Origin: Synechococcus sp. M44_DOE_062
GTDB lineage: Bacteria > Cyanobacteriota > Cyanobacteriia > Thermostichales > Thermostichaceae
Assembly: GCA_015295985.1 (NCBI GenBank)
Contig: DVDX01000042.1
Location: 1 to 42,300, forward strand
DNA length: 42,300 nucleotides
Reading direction: 5' to 3'
Shown here: positions 35,401-42,300 of the stretch, piece after piece
How positions within the stretch are numbered: the first letter of the stretch is position 1
Layout: each line of letters starts with the position of its first letter
Notes under the pieces: generated by a model
What the model was told of the DNA's origin: nothing
Seen by the model: the letters and a program-made list of their open reading frames with translations, nothing else
Database searches by the model: none
Translations under genes and position numbers: made by a program

Positions 35401-37080
35401 ATCAAGATAGCCCAGGGGGCCAAGCCAGGCGAGGGAGGACAACTGCCGGGCAAAAAGGTGAGTCCCTACATTGCCAAGCTGCGCCGATCTAAGCCGGGGG
35501 TGACCTTGATCTCGCCGCCGCCCCACCACGACATCTATTCCATTGAAGATCTGGCGCAGTTGATCTTCGACTTGCACCAGGTCAACCCCCAAGCCCAGGT
35601 GTCGGTGAAGCTGGTCTCGGAAGTGGGCATTGGCACGGTGGCAGCAGGGGTGGCCAAGGCCAACGCCGACATCATTCAAATCTCAGGGCATGAAGGGGGC
35701 ACCGGGGCTTCCCCTCTGAGTTCCATCAAACATGCCGGGGCACCTTGGGAGCTGGGCCTGGTGGAGGTACATCATGCCCTACTGGAAAATGGCCTGCGGC
35801 AGCGCTCCATCCTGCGGGTGGACGGCGGCATTCGCACCGGCTGGGAAGTGGTGATGGCAGCCATGCTGGGGGCAGAAGAGTTTGGCTTTGGCACTGTGGC
35901 CATGATTGCGGAGGGGTGCATCATGGCGCGGGTATGCCATACCAACAATTGCCCGGTGGGGGTAACCAGCCAGAAGGAAGAGCTGCGCAAGCGCTTCCCC
36001 GGCACACCGGATCACGTGGTGACTTTCTTCACGTTTGTGGCGGAGGAGGTGCGCCAAGTCCTAGCCCAACTGGGCTACCGCTCTCTGAAGGAGGTGATCG
36101 GGCGAGTGGATCTGCTCTGCCCGCGCGCCGATGTGGTTCTGCAGAAAACCCAATCCTTGAACTTGGAGTGTCTGCTGCGAACTCCCCCCGGCTTTGATCC
36201 CAACACCCTGCCCGACTGGTTGGAGCATGAGCCGGTTCATGCCAACGGCCCGGTGCTGGATGAGCAGCTCCTGGCTCAGCCGGAGGTGCTGAAGGCAGTG
36301 GAGACCTGCGGTACGGCCACGGTGGAGATCCCTATCGCCAACACGGATCGCTGCGTGGGCGGGCGCATTGCCGGAACCTTGGCCCGCTTGTATGGAGATA
36401 CCGGCTTTGCCCAACAGGGGGGGCAGTTGGATCTGCGCTTTGTCGGCAGCGCTGGCCAGAGCTTTGGCGCTTTTACACTGGCGGGGATGCGCCTGACTCT
36501 GACAGGAGAAGCCAATGACTACGTGGGCAAGAGCATGTGCGGGGGTGAGATCGTCATCTTGGCTCCCGGCGATGCGCCACGGGATCCCACGGAAAACGTG
36601 ATCTTGGGCAATACCTGCCTGTACGGGGCCACCGGGGGTTACCTATTCGCCAACGGCCAGGCAGGGGAACGCTTTGCAGTGCGCAACTCGGGAGCGCAGG
36701 CGGTGATCGAGGGATCCGGCGACCACTGCTGCGAGTACATGACCGGTGGTGTGGTGGTGGTGCTGGGGCGGGTGGGCCGCAACCTGGGGGCTGGGATGAC
36801 CGGAGGCCTGGCCTATGTGCTGGATGAGGAGGGCAACTTTCCCGCCAAGGTCAACGGGGAGATCGTGCGCATTCAGCGGGTACAGACGGCAGCAGCAGAG
36901 GCACAACTAAAGAGCCTGATCCAGGAGCACTATCGCCGCACCCATTCCCCCAAAGCGGAGCGCATTCTACAAAATTGGGAATCCTACTTGCCCCTGTTTT
37001 GGCAGGTGATCCCGCCCTCGGAGGAGGGCAGCGAGCTGACGGATCCCTTGCGATCCCAGCCGCTGGCAGTGGAGTCTTAG
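32473..37080 (+). CDS. gltS: Ferredoxin-dependent glutamate synthase
   Basis: Fd-GOGAT makes two glutamates from glutamine and 2-oxoglutarate with electrons from ferredoxin. From ATG 32473 the product has 1535 residues. The Ntn amidotransferase nucleophile is Cys25 in RDACGVGF, so the first 24 residues are probably removed. The central and FMN domains follow, with GGMSLGALSREAHETLAIAMNR and HEGGTGASPLSSIKHAG. The [3Fe-4S] ligands are in GCIMARVCHTNNCPVGV (C-x5-C-x4-C). The C-terminal glycine-rich beta-helix ends in VVVVLGRVGRNLGAGMTGG. The size and the absence of an adjacent gltD support the ferredoxin type (also called GlsF). A TTG at 32464 is an in-frame alternative start. It follows the nitrate operon in pathway, not in transcription. 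Confidence 0.95.
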   Translation: MNPHRSQVSVPILQENWHFQERDACGVGFLVDQRGRASHDLLQKTLQALTCMEHRGGCGGDGQSGDGAGIATAIPWSLLQAEREEIRALDPAHSAVGMVFLPQDPAECQAVQQVIDEYLATTDWQRVAWRQVPVNPDCLGPMARQTMPSIWQLILAHPSLSGDTLEQQLYLLRRRIRRRVEAQFGFYALYFASLSCRVIVYKGMVQSAVLGRFYRDLQNPLYTTAYATYHRRFSTNTLPRWSLAQPFRYLCHNGEINTYLGNVNWMAAREQTLSHPRWGTAVEDLKPIIDPGTSDSAGLDAVFELLIQSGYSTQQAMMVLIPEAYRNQPELQDHPEVVDFYEFFGGLQEPWDGPAMVVFCDGKTIGATLDRNGLRPARYAITRDGLLAVGSEAGVVALPETDILEKGRLGPGQMLTVDLQSGRICKNWEIKTQVAAQHPYGEWLKAHRVQLSTQGFENTPHLSEEQLLQAQTAFGYSSEDVEMIIEEMAATGKEPTFSMGDDAPLAVLSTQPHPLYDYFKQRFAQVTNPAIDPLRESLVMSLDVYLGSKGNLLEIRPEHARLLQLRSPVLNEAELAALQHTPFPCHTLPILYPVAAGPEGLEAQVRALCQQAAQAVRGGAEILILSDRGLNAEQALIPPLLAVGAIHHHLIQEGLRLQTSLVVETAQCWSTHHFACLIGYGASAVCPYLAYEAVRQWWHKPKTQTQMATGKLPQLSLAEVQLKYRAAIEAGLLKILSKMGISLLSSYHGAQIFEAIGLSQEVINLAFRGTVSRVGGMTLADLAREGMVNHQRAFPELTSKKLENFGFIQARPKGEYHINSPEMAKLLHKAIESGQPAHYEIYRAHLRSRTPTALRDLLDFRSDRDPIPLEEVEPASEIFKRFATGGMSLGALSREAHETLAIAMNRIGGKSNSGEGGEDPERYAPITDVAPDGTSARFPHLKGLRMGDNASSAVKQVASGRFGVTPEYLLNAQQIEIKIAQGAKPGEGGQLPGKKVSPYIAKLRRSKPGVTLISPPPHHDIYSIEDLAQLIFDLHQVNPQAQVSVKLVSEVGIGTVAAGVAKANADIIQISGHEGGTGASPLSSIKHAGAPWELGLVEVHHALLENGLRQRSILRVDGGIRTGWEVVMAAMLGAEEFGFGTVAMIAEGCIMARVCHTNNCPVGVTSQKEELRKRFPGTPDHVVTFFTFVAEEVRQVLAQLGYRSLKEVIGRVDLLCPRADVVLQKTQSLNLECLLRTPPGFDPNTLPDWLEHEPVHANGPVLDEQLLAQPEVLKAVETCGTATVEIPIANTDRCVGGRIAGTLARLYGDTGFAQQGGQLDLRFVGSAGQSFGAFTLAGMRLTLTGEANDYVGKSMCGGEIVILAPGDAPRDPTENVILGNTCLYGATGGYLFANGQAGERFAVRNSGAQAVIEGSGDHCCEYMTGGVVVVLGRVGRNLGAGMTGGLAYVLDEEGNFPAKVNGEIVRIQRVQTAAAEAQLKSLIQEHYRRTHSPKAERILQNWESYLPLFWQVIPPSEEGSELTDPLRSQPLAVES

Positions 37081-37184
37081 GGATCTCTCAGAGCCTGTCG
37101 GTAACACTTCTTATCCCCACGGCGGCCAGAGAGGCTGGTAAACTGCGAGAGTATACCTGGCCTTTTCATCCGCTCTAAATCACT

Positions 37185-38276
37185 ATGAGTCCCAGTTTGC
37201 AAGCTGCTCAAACTCAAGCGCGAGTGCCCACCGAGACCATCCTGACGCCGCGCTTCTACACCACCGATTTCGAGGCCATCGGCAAAATGGGCTTAGGGGA
37301 TCGAGAGGCCGATTTCCGAGCCATCCTGCAGGAGTTTCGCGCCGACTACAACCGCCATCACTTCGTTCGGGGCGAGGAGTTCAACCAAGACTGGGAAAGC
37401 CGCCTGGATCCGCAGGCGCGCCGGCTGTTTGTGGAGTTCTTGGAGCGCTCCTGCACAGCCGAGTTCTCCGGCTTTCTCCTCTACAAGGAGCTGTCGCGCA
37501 AGCTGAAAGAGACCAACCCCGTTTTGGCCGAGTGCTTTGCCCTGATGAGCCGCGATGAGGCCCGTCATGCCGGCTTTCTGAACCGCGCCATGGGCGACTT
37601 TAACATGGCCTTCGACCTGAGCTTTCTCACCAAGCACAAGTCTTACACCTATTTCGCGCCGCGTTTCATCTTCTATGCCACCTATCTCTCGGAGAAGATC
37701 GGCTACTGGCGCTACATTCTCATCTACCGCCACCTGGAGGCCCACCCTGAGGATCGCGTTTACCCAATCTTCAACTTCTTCAAGAACTGGTGCCAGGACG
37801 AGAACCGCCACGGCGATTTCTTCGCGCTGATGCTTCTGAGCCAGCCCAGGCTGCTGCAGGGGTGGGTGGCCAGGCTGTGGTGCCGCTTCTTCTTGCTGTC
37901 GGTGTTCGCCACCATGTACCTCAATGATGTGGGAGAGCGCCCCGATTTCTACCGCCTCATCGGCTTGGATCCCCATGCTTACGACATGGAGGTGATCTAC
38001 AAAACCAACCGCGAGGCGGCCAAGGTGTTTCCAGTGGTGTTGGATGTGGAAAACCCTGAGTTTGTGCGCCGACTGCAGAAGTGCGTGGCCAACAATGCCA
38101 AGCTGAGAGAGATTGCCCGGGGATCCGGCCCCTTCAAGGGTTTGCGCAAGCTGCCCCTCTACCTGAATAACTTCTATCAGTTTTTGCGGCTGTTTCTGCT
38201 CAAGCCCCGCCGTGCCGGCTTCTACTTGTGGGAGCAGCCTGAGCCCCGTTTTGAGGGAGCGGCTGTTTCTGCTTAA
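37185..38276 (+). CDS. acsF: Mg-protoporphyrin IX monomethyl ester oxidative cyclase
   Basis: AcsF forms the fifth ring of chlorophyll, turning Mg-protoporphyrin monomethyl ester into divinyl protochlorophyllide with oxygen. The 363-residue protein is a di-iron ferritin-like enzyme; the ligands are in [22 protein letters not shown] and [11 protein letters not shown] (two E/D-ExxH motifs). The start (MSPSLQAAQ) and whole length match the cyanobacterial family. It probably acts at the thylakoid or plastid-type membrane side with a partner such as Ycf54, which is not in this window. It starts 104 bases after gltS. This gene alone points to a chlorophyll-making, oxygen-using organism. Confidence 0.95.
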   Translation: MSPSLQAAQTQARVPTETILTPRFYTTDFEAIGKMGLGDREADFRAILQEFRADYNRHHFVRGEEFNQDWESRLDPQARRLFVEFLERSCTAEFSGFLLYKELSRKLKETNPVLAECFALMSRDEARHAGFLNRAMGDFNMAFDLSFLTKHKSYTYFAPRFIFYATYLSEKIGYWRYILIYRHLEAHPEDRVYPIFNFFKNWCQDENRHGDFFALMLLSQPRLLQGWVARLWCRFFLLSVFATMYLNDVGERPDFYRLIGLDPHAYDMEVIYKTNREAAKVFPVVLDVENPEFVRRLQKCVANNAKLREIARGSGPFKGLRKLPLYLNNFYQFLRLFLLKPRRAGFYLWEQPEPRFEGAAVSA

Positions 38277-38349
38277 GCTGTCTGCTGCCTCGTCTCAGTC
38301 GCGTCAGCGGTGTGGAGCACTCTTGCAGGTAGGCCATCACAGGTAGACC

Positions 38350-39825
38350 ATGAACATCGCCACCGAGATTACTCCCCTCTTTTTGCTGGGAACGCTGGCC
38401 TTTTTGGGTTGGGGATTTTGGCGGGCTCGCCGACGGGGATCCCTGGCCGTCTGGGTGTGGTTGCAGGGATCCCTGCTCTTGTTGCCGTGGGTGGTTTTCC
38501 TGGGGCTGCTGCTGCTGGGGATCTACCTCAATTTTGCGGGCTTCCTGGTGTTGCTGCTGGTCTTTACAGGGCTTTATATCGCCGTGGGGCGCAAGACCCG
38601 CCAGTTGGCCCAGCAGGAGCTGCAGGCCCGTCGCGAGCAGTTGGCTCGTCTGGAGCAGCAGGGGGAAGCCCCTTCGGTGGGGGAGGTGCCTTCGCAATCA
38701 CCTGAGGTTCTGCAGCGGATCTCGGCTGAGGATCTGCAGGCCATTCAGTCTATTTTTGGCCTCGATACCTTTTTCGTCACCGAGACCGTCCCCTATGGGG
38801 AAGGGGCAATTTTTAAGGGCAACCTGCGCCAGGAGGCGGAGGTGGTGGTGCCCCTACTGGTGGAGAAGCTCAAAGAGCAGGTGGGCAGCCGCTATCAGCT
38901 CTTTTTGGTGGAGGATCCGGCGGAAAAGCCGGCGGTGGTGGTTTTGCCGGATCCCATCGTCAATTACCGCGCTTCCGTGGGGGCGCAGATCCTGGCGGGG
39001 GCGTTGCTGGTCTTCAGCTTCGTCGCCACGTTGGAGGTGGGGGCCAATCTCTTGGGCTTCCGGCTGTTGGATGCGCCGGGGCGCTGGGTGGAAGCCCTGC
39101 CGGTGGCAGCCGGGATCTTCGCCATCTTGCTGGTGCACGAGACCGGACACCGCTGGATGGCGGGCAAGTACGGGGTGCGCCTCAGCCCTGCCTTTGTTAT
39201 CCCCAGCTTGGGCATTGGCACGCTGGGATCCCTGAACCGCATCCAATCGCCAGTGCCCAACCGCAAGGCGTTGTTTGACATTGCCTTTGCCGGCCCGGCA
39301 GCGGGTGGGATCCTGTCGCTACTGGTGCTCTTGGCTGGCCTGAAGCTGTCTGGCTCAGGGGGGCTGTATGTGCCTACCGAGATATTCCGCAGCTCCATCC
39401 TGGTGGGCACTCTGGCCCGGCTGGTGCTGGGATCCGAGTTTCAGTCGGAGCTGATCCCCATTCATCCTTTCGTCGCCGTGGGCTGGATTGGCCTGGCGAT
39501 AACAGCCTTGAGCCTGCTGCCTGCCGGCCAGTTGGACGGGGGTCGCATTGTGCAGGCAGTGTACGGGCGGAAGACAGCGGCCCGCGCCACCTTCATCACC
39601 CTCATTGCCCTGGCGGTCGCTTCCTTCAGCAACGTGTTGGCCCTCTACTGGGCGCTGCTGATCCTGTTCATTGCTCGCGAGCCAGAGCGTCCCCCTCAGG
39701 ATGAAATCACCGAGACCGATGGGCAGCGGGATGCGTTGGCTTTGCTGGCTCTCTTTTTGATGGTGATGACCCTGTTGCCCATTGCTCCGGCTTTGGCGGG
39801 CTTTCTCAATTTCCCCAACGGCTGA
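38350..39825 (+). CDS. Site-2-protease-type M50 metalloprotease
   Basis: The 491-residue membrane protein has two N-terminal membrane segments, a soluble region with a coiled stretch (about residues 80-120) and then a multi-pass M50 domain. The zinc motif HETGH is at about residue 262-266 and the second metal motif LDGGR at about residue 396. This layout, with a long N-terminal domain before the protease, matches the EGY1-like family of cyanobacteria and chloroplasts. Substrates are unknown; anti-sigma factors are the usual class. Repeated CAGGTAGnCCAT units lie just before the ATG. Confidence 0.88.
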   Translation: MNIATEITPLFLLGTLAFLGWGFWRARRRGSLAVWVWLQGSLLLLPWVVFLGLLLLGIYLNFAGFLVLLLVFTGLYIAVGRKTRQLAQQELQARREQLARLEQQGEAPSVGEVPSQSPEVLQRISAEDLQAIQSIFGLDTFFVTETVPYGEGAIFKGNLRQEAEVVVPLLVEKLKEQVGSRYQLFLVEDPAEKPAVVVLPDPIVNYRASVGAQILAGALLVFSFVATLEVGANLLGFRLLDAPGRWVEALPVAAGIFAILLVHETGHRWMAGKYGVRLSPAFVIPSLGIGTLGSLNRIQSPVPNRKALFDIAFAGPAAGGILSLLVLLAGLKLSGSGGLYVPTEIFRSSILVGTLARLVLGSEFQSELIPIHPFVAVGWIGLAITALSLLPAGQLDGGRIVQAVYGRKTAARATFITLIALAVASFSNVLALYWALLILFIAREPERPPQDEITETDGQRDALALLALFLMVMTLLPIAPALAGFLNFPNG

Positions 39826-39873
39826 TGGAGCATAGGCTCAGGATCTGCCCGCGCGAGGAGCTCACCGCCATCC

Positions 39874-41835
39874 ATGCCTAGACCGGGGAAAGGCTTTGGC
39901 CCAAGCAGAGCTGGAAAAGACAGAGGAGAGCGTCTGCAGCGTTTGTTGGCTCAGGCCGTTCGCCATCACCAAGCAGGGCAGTGGCCACAGGCCGTCTCAC
40001 TTTACCAGCAGGTGCTACAGGCCCAGCCCACCCACCCGGAGGCGCTGCACCTCTTAGGGGTCTGTCGGCAGCAGCAGGGATCCCCAGAGGAAGCAATTGC
40101 CCTGATCCGGCAGGCCCTTGTCCAACAGCCTTGGTTCCCCGATGCCCACTTTAACCTGGGGATTGCCCTCAAGCAGGCGGGGCGGCTGGCGGAGGCGAAA
40201 ACTCACCTGCAACTGGCCCTAGAGCAGGGGGGGCCGGATCCAGAAGTCTTCTACCAGTTAGGGCTGGTGCTGCGGCAGCAGGGGGATTTGGAGGCGGCCC
40301 TCGTCCCCTTAGGACAGGCCCTGGAGCTGCAGCCGGACTTTGCCGATGCTGCCTACACCTTGGCCATTGTGCTGCGGGATTGTGGCCAAGAGGAAAAAGC
40401 GGCGGAGCTGTTTTACCGCCTTTGGCAGGCCGATCCTGCCGACTTGGCCGCTGCCCTGGGGTGGTGTGTGAGCCAGTTGCCCTTGCTGTACGCCTCGGCA
40501 GACCAAGTTCCCGTGGCCCGGGAGCGCTACCGCCAAGCCCTACAACAGGTAAAGGCCCGCTGGGAACAACTGCCGCGGGATCCGATAACCCTGGAGCAAG
40601 CGGCTGGCGGGATCGGCTCCGTCCAGCCCTTCTTTTTGCCCTACCAAGGCCAGAACGACCGCGATCTGCAGCAGCTCTACGGATCCCTGGTCTGTGAGGT
40701 CATGGCAGCCCGCTACCCCCACCCCCCTCTGCTGCTCAAGCAACGCGCCGACAAGCTGCGGGTGGGCATTGTCTCCGGCCTGTTTCGGGATCACTCTGTT
40801 TGGAAGATCCTGACTCGCGGCTGGGTAGAAGCTTTGGATCGCTCCCAAGTGGCTCTCTACGGCTTCCACACCTCTCCCGTTCACGATGAAATCACCCAAT
40901 CCTTACCCCCCTATTTCGAGCGCTTTGTGGCCGGATCCCGCAGCTTGGAGGAATGGCAAGCGGCCATTCGGGAAGCCCAGTTGGATGTGATCCTGTATCC
41001 CGAAGTGGGGATCGATCCCGTCTGCGCCCAGTTGGCCGCCTTGCGTTTGGCCCCCGTGCAGGCCATGGCCTGGGGACATCCACAAACCTCTGGGCTGCCC
41101 ACCATCGATGTTTTCCTGAGCAGTGAGCTCATGGAGCCGCCAGAAGGGACCAGCCACTACTGCGAACGGCTGCTTACCCTGCCCGGAATCGGCACCTACT
41201 ATGTTCCCCTGGATATTCTCCCGGCCCCGGTGGATTGGCGAGCTTGGGGGGTGGATCCCGATAGGGTGCTCTATCTCTGCGCCCAATCCCTGTTCAAATA
41301 CCTGCCCCAGCACGACGAGGTGTTCCCTTGCATCGCCCGGAAAGTGGGGAAGTGTCAATTTCTGTTTTTACGAGGCCGCTTCTCCCAAGGGATCCGCGAG
41401 CGCTTTTGGCAACGGATGCGGCGGGCCTTTCAAGCCTATGACCTGGCCGCTGAAGAGTATGTGGTGCTCTTACCAGAACTCTCCCCCGCAGAATATGCGG
41501 CCTACAACGCCCTGGGGGATATTTACCTGGATAGCCTCGGCTGGTCAGGGGGCAACACCACCCTGGAAGCCCTGCCCCACGGGCTGCCCATCGTCACCCT
41601 GCCGGGATCCCTGATGCGAGGCCGCCATACCTATGCCATCCTGCAGCAGATGGGGATCCTGGATACCATCGCTCACAACCTTGATGAGTACGTGCAGATT
41701 GCCAGCCGGTTGGGTTTGGATCCAGAGTGGCGAGAAGCAATGAGCCAGCAGGTGAAGGCTCGGCAGGAGCGCGTTTACCGAGATCCGGCTCCCATCCGCG
41801 CCCTGGAAGAGTGGTTGCAAAGTCTGAAGATCTGA
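39874..41835 (+). CDS. TPR protein with O-GlcNAc-transferase-like (SPINDLY) C-terminus
   Basis: The 653-residue protein has about five TPR helices pairs in residues 20-190 (AVRHHQAGQWPQAVSLYQQVL, HPEALHLLGVCRQQQGSPEEA, PDAHFNLGIALKQAGRLAEA and so on). The rest resembles the GT41 O-linked GlcNAc-transferase family: RVGIVSGLFRDHSVWKI, VQAMAWGHPQTSGLPTIDVFLSS and LDSLGWSGGNTTLEALPHGLPIVTLPG. The last block holds the nucleotide-sugar site and the PLP-like GGNTT. It presumably adds a sugar to Ser/Thr of target proteins or acts on other acceptors; the acceptor is unknown. It has no signal peptide and is likely cytoplasmic. Confidence 0.85.
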   Translation: MPRPGKGFGPSRAGKDRGERLQRLLAQAVRHHQAGQWPQAVSLYQQVLQAQPTHPEALHLLGVCRQQQGSPEEAIALIRQALVQQPWFPDAHFNLGIALKQAGRLAEAKTHLQLALEQGGPDPEVFYQLGLVLRQQGDLEAALVPLGQALELQPDFADAAYTLAIVLRDCGQEEKAAELFYRLWQADPADLAAALGWCVSQLPLLYASADQVPVARERYRQALQQVKARWEQLPRDPITLEQAAGGIGSVQPFFLPYQGQNDRDLQQLYGSLVCEVMAARYPHPPLLLKQRADKLRVGIVSGLFRDHSVWKILTRGWVEALDRSQVALYGFHTSPVHDEITQSLPPYFERFVAGSRSLEEWQAAIREAQLDVILYPEVGIDPVCAQLAALRLAPVQAMAWGHPQTSGLPTIDVFLSSELMEPPEGTSHYCERLLTLPGIGTYYVPLDILPAPVDWRAWGVDPDRVLYLCAQSLFKYLPQHDEVFPCIARKVGKCQFLFLRGRFSQGIRERFWQRMRRAFQAYDLAAEEYVVLLPELSPAEYAAYNALGDIYLDSLGWSGGNTTLEALPHGLPIVTLPGSLMRGRHTYAILQQMGILDTIAHNLDEYVQIASRLGLDPEWREAMSQQVKARQERVYRDPAPIRALEEWLQSLKI

Positions 41836-41994
41836 GGGGGATAGTTTGCGTGAGGACTGCTGGCTTCGATGAGGGATTGCGGTTCTCTTCAAACAAACGC
41901 CAGACCTCAACTCTACCTTTTCTGACTTCATGCTTCGTTCAAGGGAGGCATCCGTATTGCTGGGATCGGTAGTTGCCAGAAAAAGCTGTAGTCC

Positions 41995-42158
41995 TATAGT
42001 CGTTTCAGGTTAGGATGAGACGCTTGGGCCACTGTGTTGCTACGCAACGCTGCCGCGACCGCGCCAGCGGGACGGAGTCCTTGAAAAGCCTTCTGGCGTC
42101 CTGCATCCAACGTTTTAGGTATAGGCGCAGTGTCTTAGTTTGAATCGAAATGACTATA
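41995..42158. mobile_element. Miniature IS630-like element (MITE)
   Basis: The element begins TATAGTCGTTTC and ends GAAATGACTATA, which is an inverted repeat with TA at each end, the target duplication of IS630/Tc1-type elements. It is about 160 bases and has no transposase, so it would be non-autonomous. The interior includes a GC-rich stem-like stretch. A related end occurs alone at 18679-18700. Confidence 0.6.
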
Positions 42159-42246
42159 AACACCCATCTCATCCGGAGTTAGGGGGGTCGGAGAGGCGGC
42201 TTGGAGTGCTGGAGAACGTCTCAAGCTGTCTTCTTGGAGCGGAGGG

Positions 42247-42300
42247 TTGACATACTCCCTACCCTAAAGGGCAGGGATTCTTGACGCTTCAACAACCGCT
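42247..42300 (-). mobile_element. Right end of a second IS200/IS605-type element (cut by window end)
   Basis: TTGACAT at 42247 followed by CTCCC, a hairpin (42257-42276, with one A-C mismatch) and GGGATTCTTG matches the right end at 27060 almost base for base. The orientation is the same, so a tnpB would run leftwards into it from beyond the window. The terminus is at 42247. Confidence 0.75.

Larger units (their letters stand above)
41836..42300. other. Gene-free end region of 465 bases
   Basis: No gene is visible. It holds the IS630-like miniature element and the right end of another IS200/IS605-type element at its edge. The bases between 41836 and 41994 show nothing recognisable. Confidence 0.6.

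Noticed and set aside
1-42300. CRISPR array, tRNA or rRNA genes
   Set aside because: No regularly spaced repeats, cloverleaf sequences or rRNA-like blocks were seen in the gaps between genes.

Overview
The window looks like chromosomal DNA from a unicellular cyanobacterium, most likely a thermophilic Synechococcus of the hot-spring (Yellowstone-type) lineage. The support is a ferredoxin-dependent nitrite reductase and nitrate reductase in one operon with NrtABCD, NarM, ferredoxin-type glutamate synthase, the chlorophyll cyclase AcsF, and a very dense scatter of GGGATCCC/GGATCC palindromes resembling cyanobacterial highly iterated palindromes. The organism name is inference; the gene content is read from the sequence.

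Layout. 1-1370: a tiny lipoprotein and a CAP-domain lipoprotein. 1482-11898: a nitrate assimilation operon, with an NtcA-type promoter followed by nirA, nrtA, nrtB, nrtC, nrtD, a frameshifted Uma2-family gene, narB and narM. 11961-16707 (minus strand): leucyl aminopeptidase, a FIST-domain protein and a LysM/M23 cell-wall protein. 17048-18655: cysS. 18835-22479 (minus): a second NrtABD-like ABC transporter of unresolved substrate, in the order permease, binding protein, ATPase, ending at a strong hairpin terminator. 22922-26356 (minus): S10 carboxypeptidase-like protein, VirB10/TrbI-like exported protein, thiL.

26472-28487: a methyltransferase gene split by a 1365-bp IS200/IS605-type TnpB element (27060-28424). 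Both junctions can be read to the base, and removing the element restores one open frame. The tnpB inside is itself decayed by a 7-bp tandem duplication and an amber codon, although its RuvC and zinc-finger half is open. 28604-30855: a small unknown protein and a two-gene DrrAB-type ABC exporter. 31084-41835 (plus): a lipoprotein with an EF-hand-like loop, gltS, acsF, a site-2-protease-type M50 protein and a TPR/O-GlcNAc-transferase-like protein. 41836-42300: no gene, but a 164-bp IS630-like miniature element and the right end of a second IS200/IS605-type element that runs off the window.

How the genes work together. NrtABCD imports nitrate/nitrite, NarB (with NarM) reduces nitrate to nitrite, NirA reduces nitrite to ammonium, and the Fd-GOGAT further along feeds ammonium nitrogen into glutamate, so much of the nitrate-to-glutamate route is in one window. 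The second NrtABD-like cluster may import another small anion. The most unusual locus is the TnpB insertion: the sequence next to its right end would act as a guide matching the uninterrupted methyltransferase allele.
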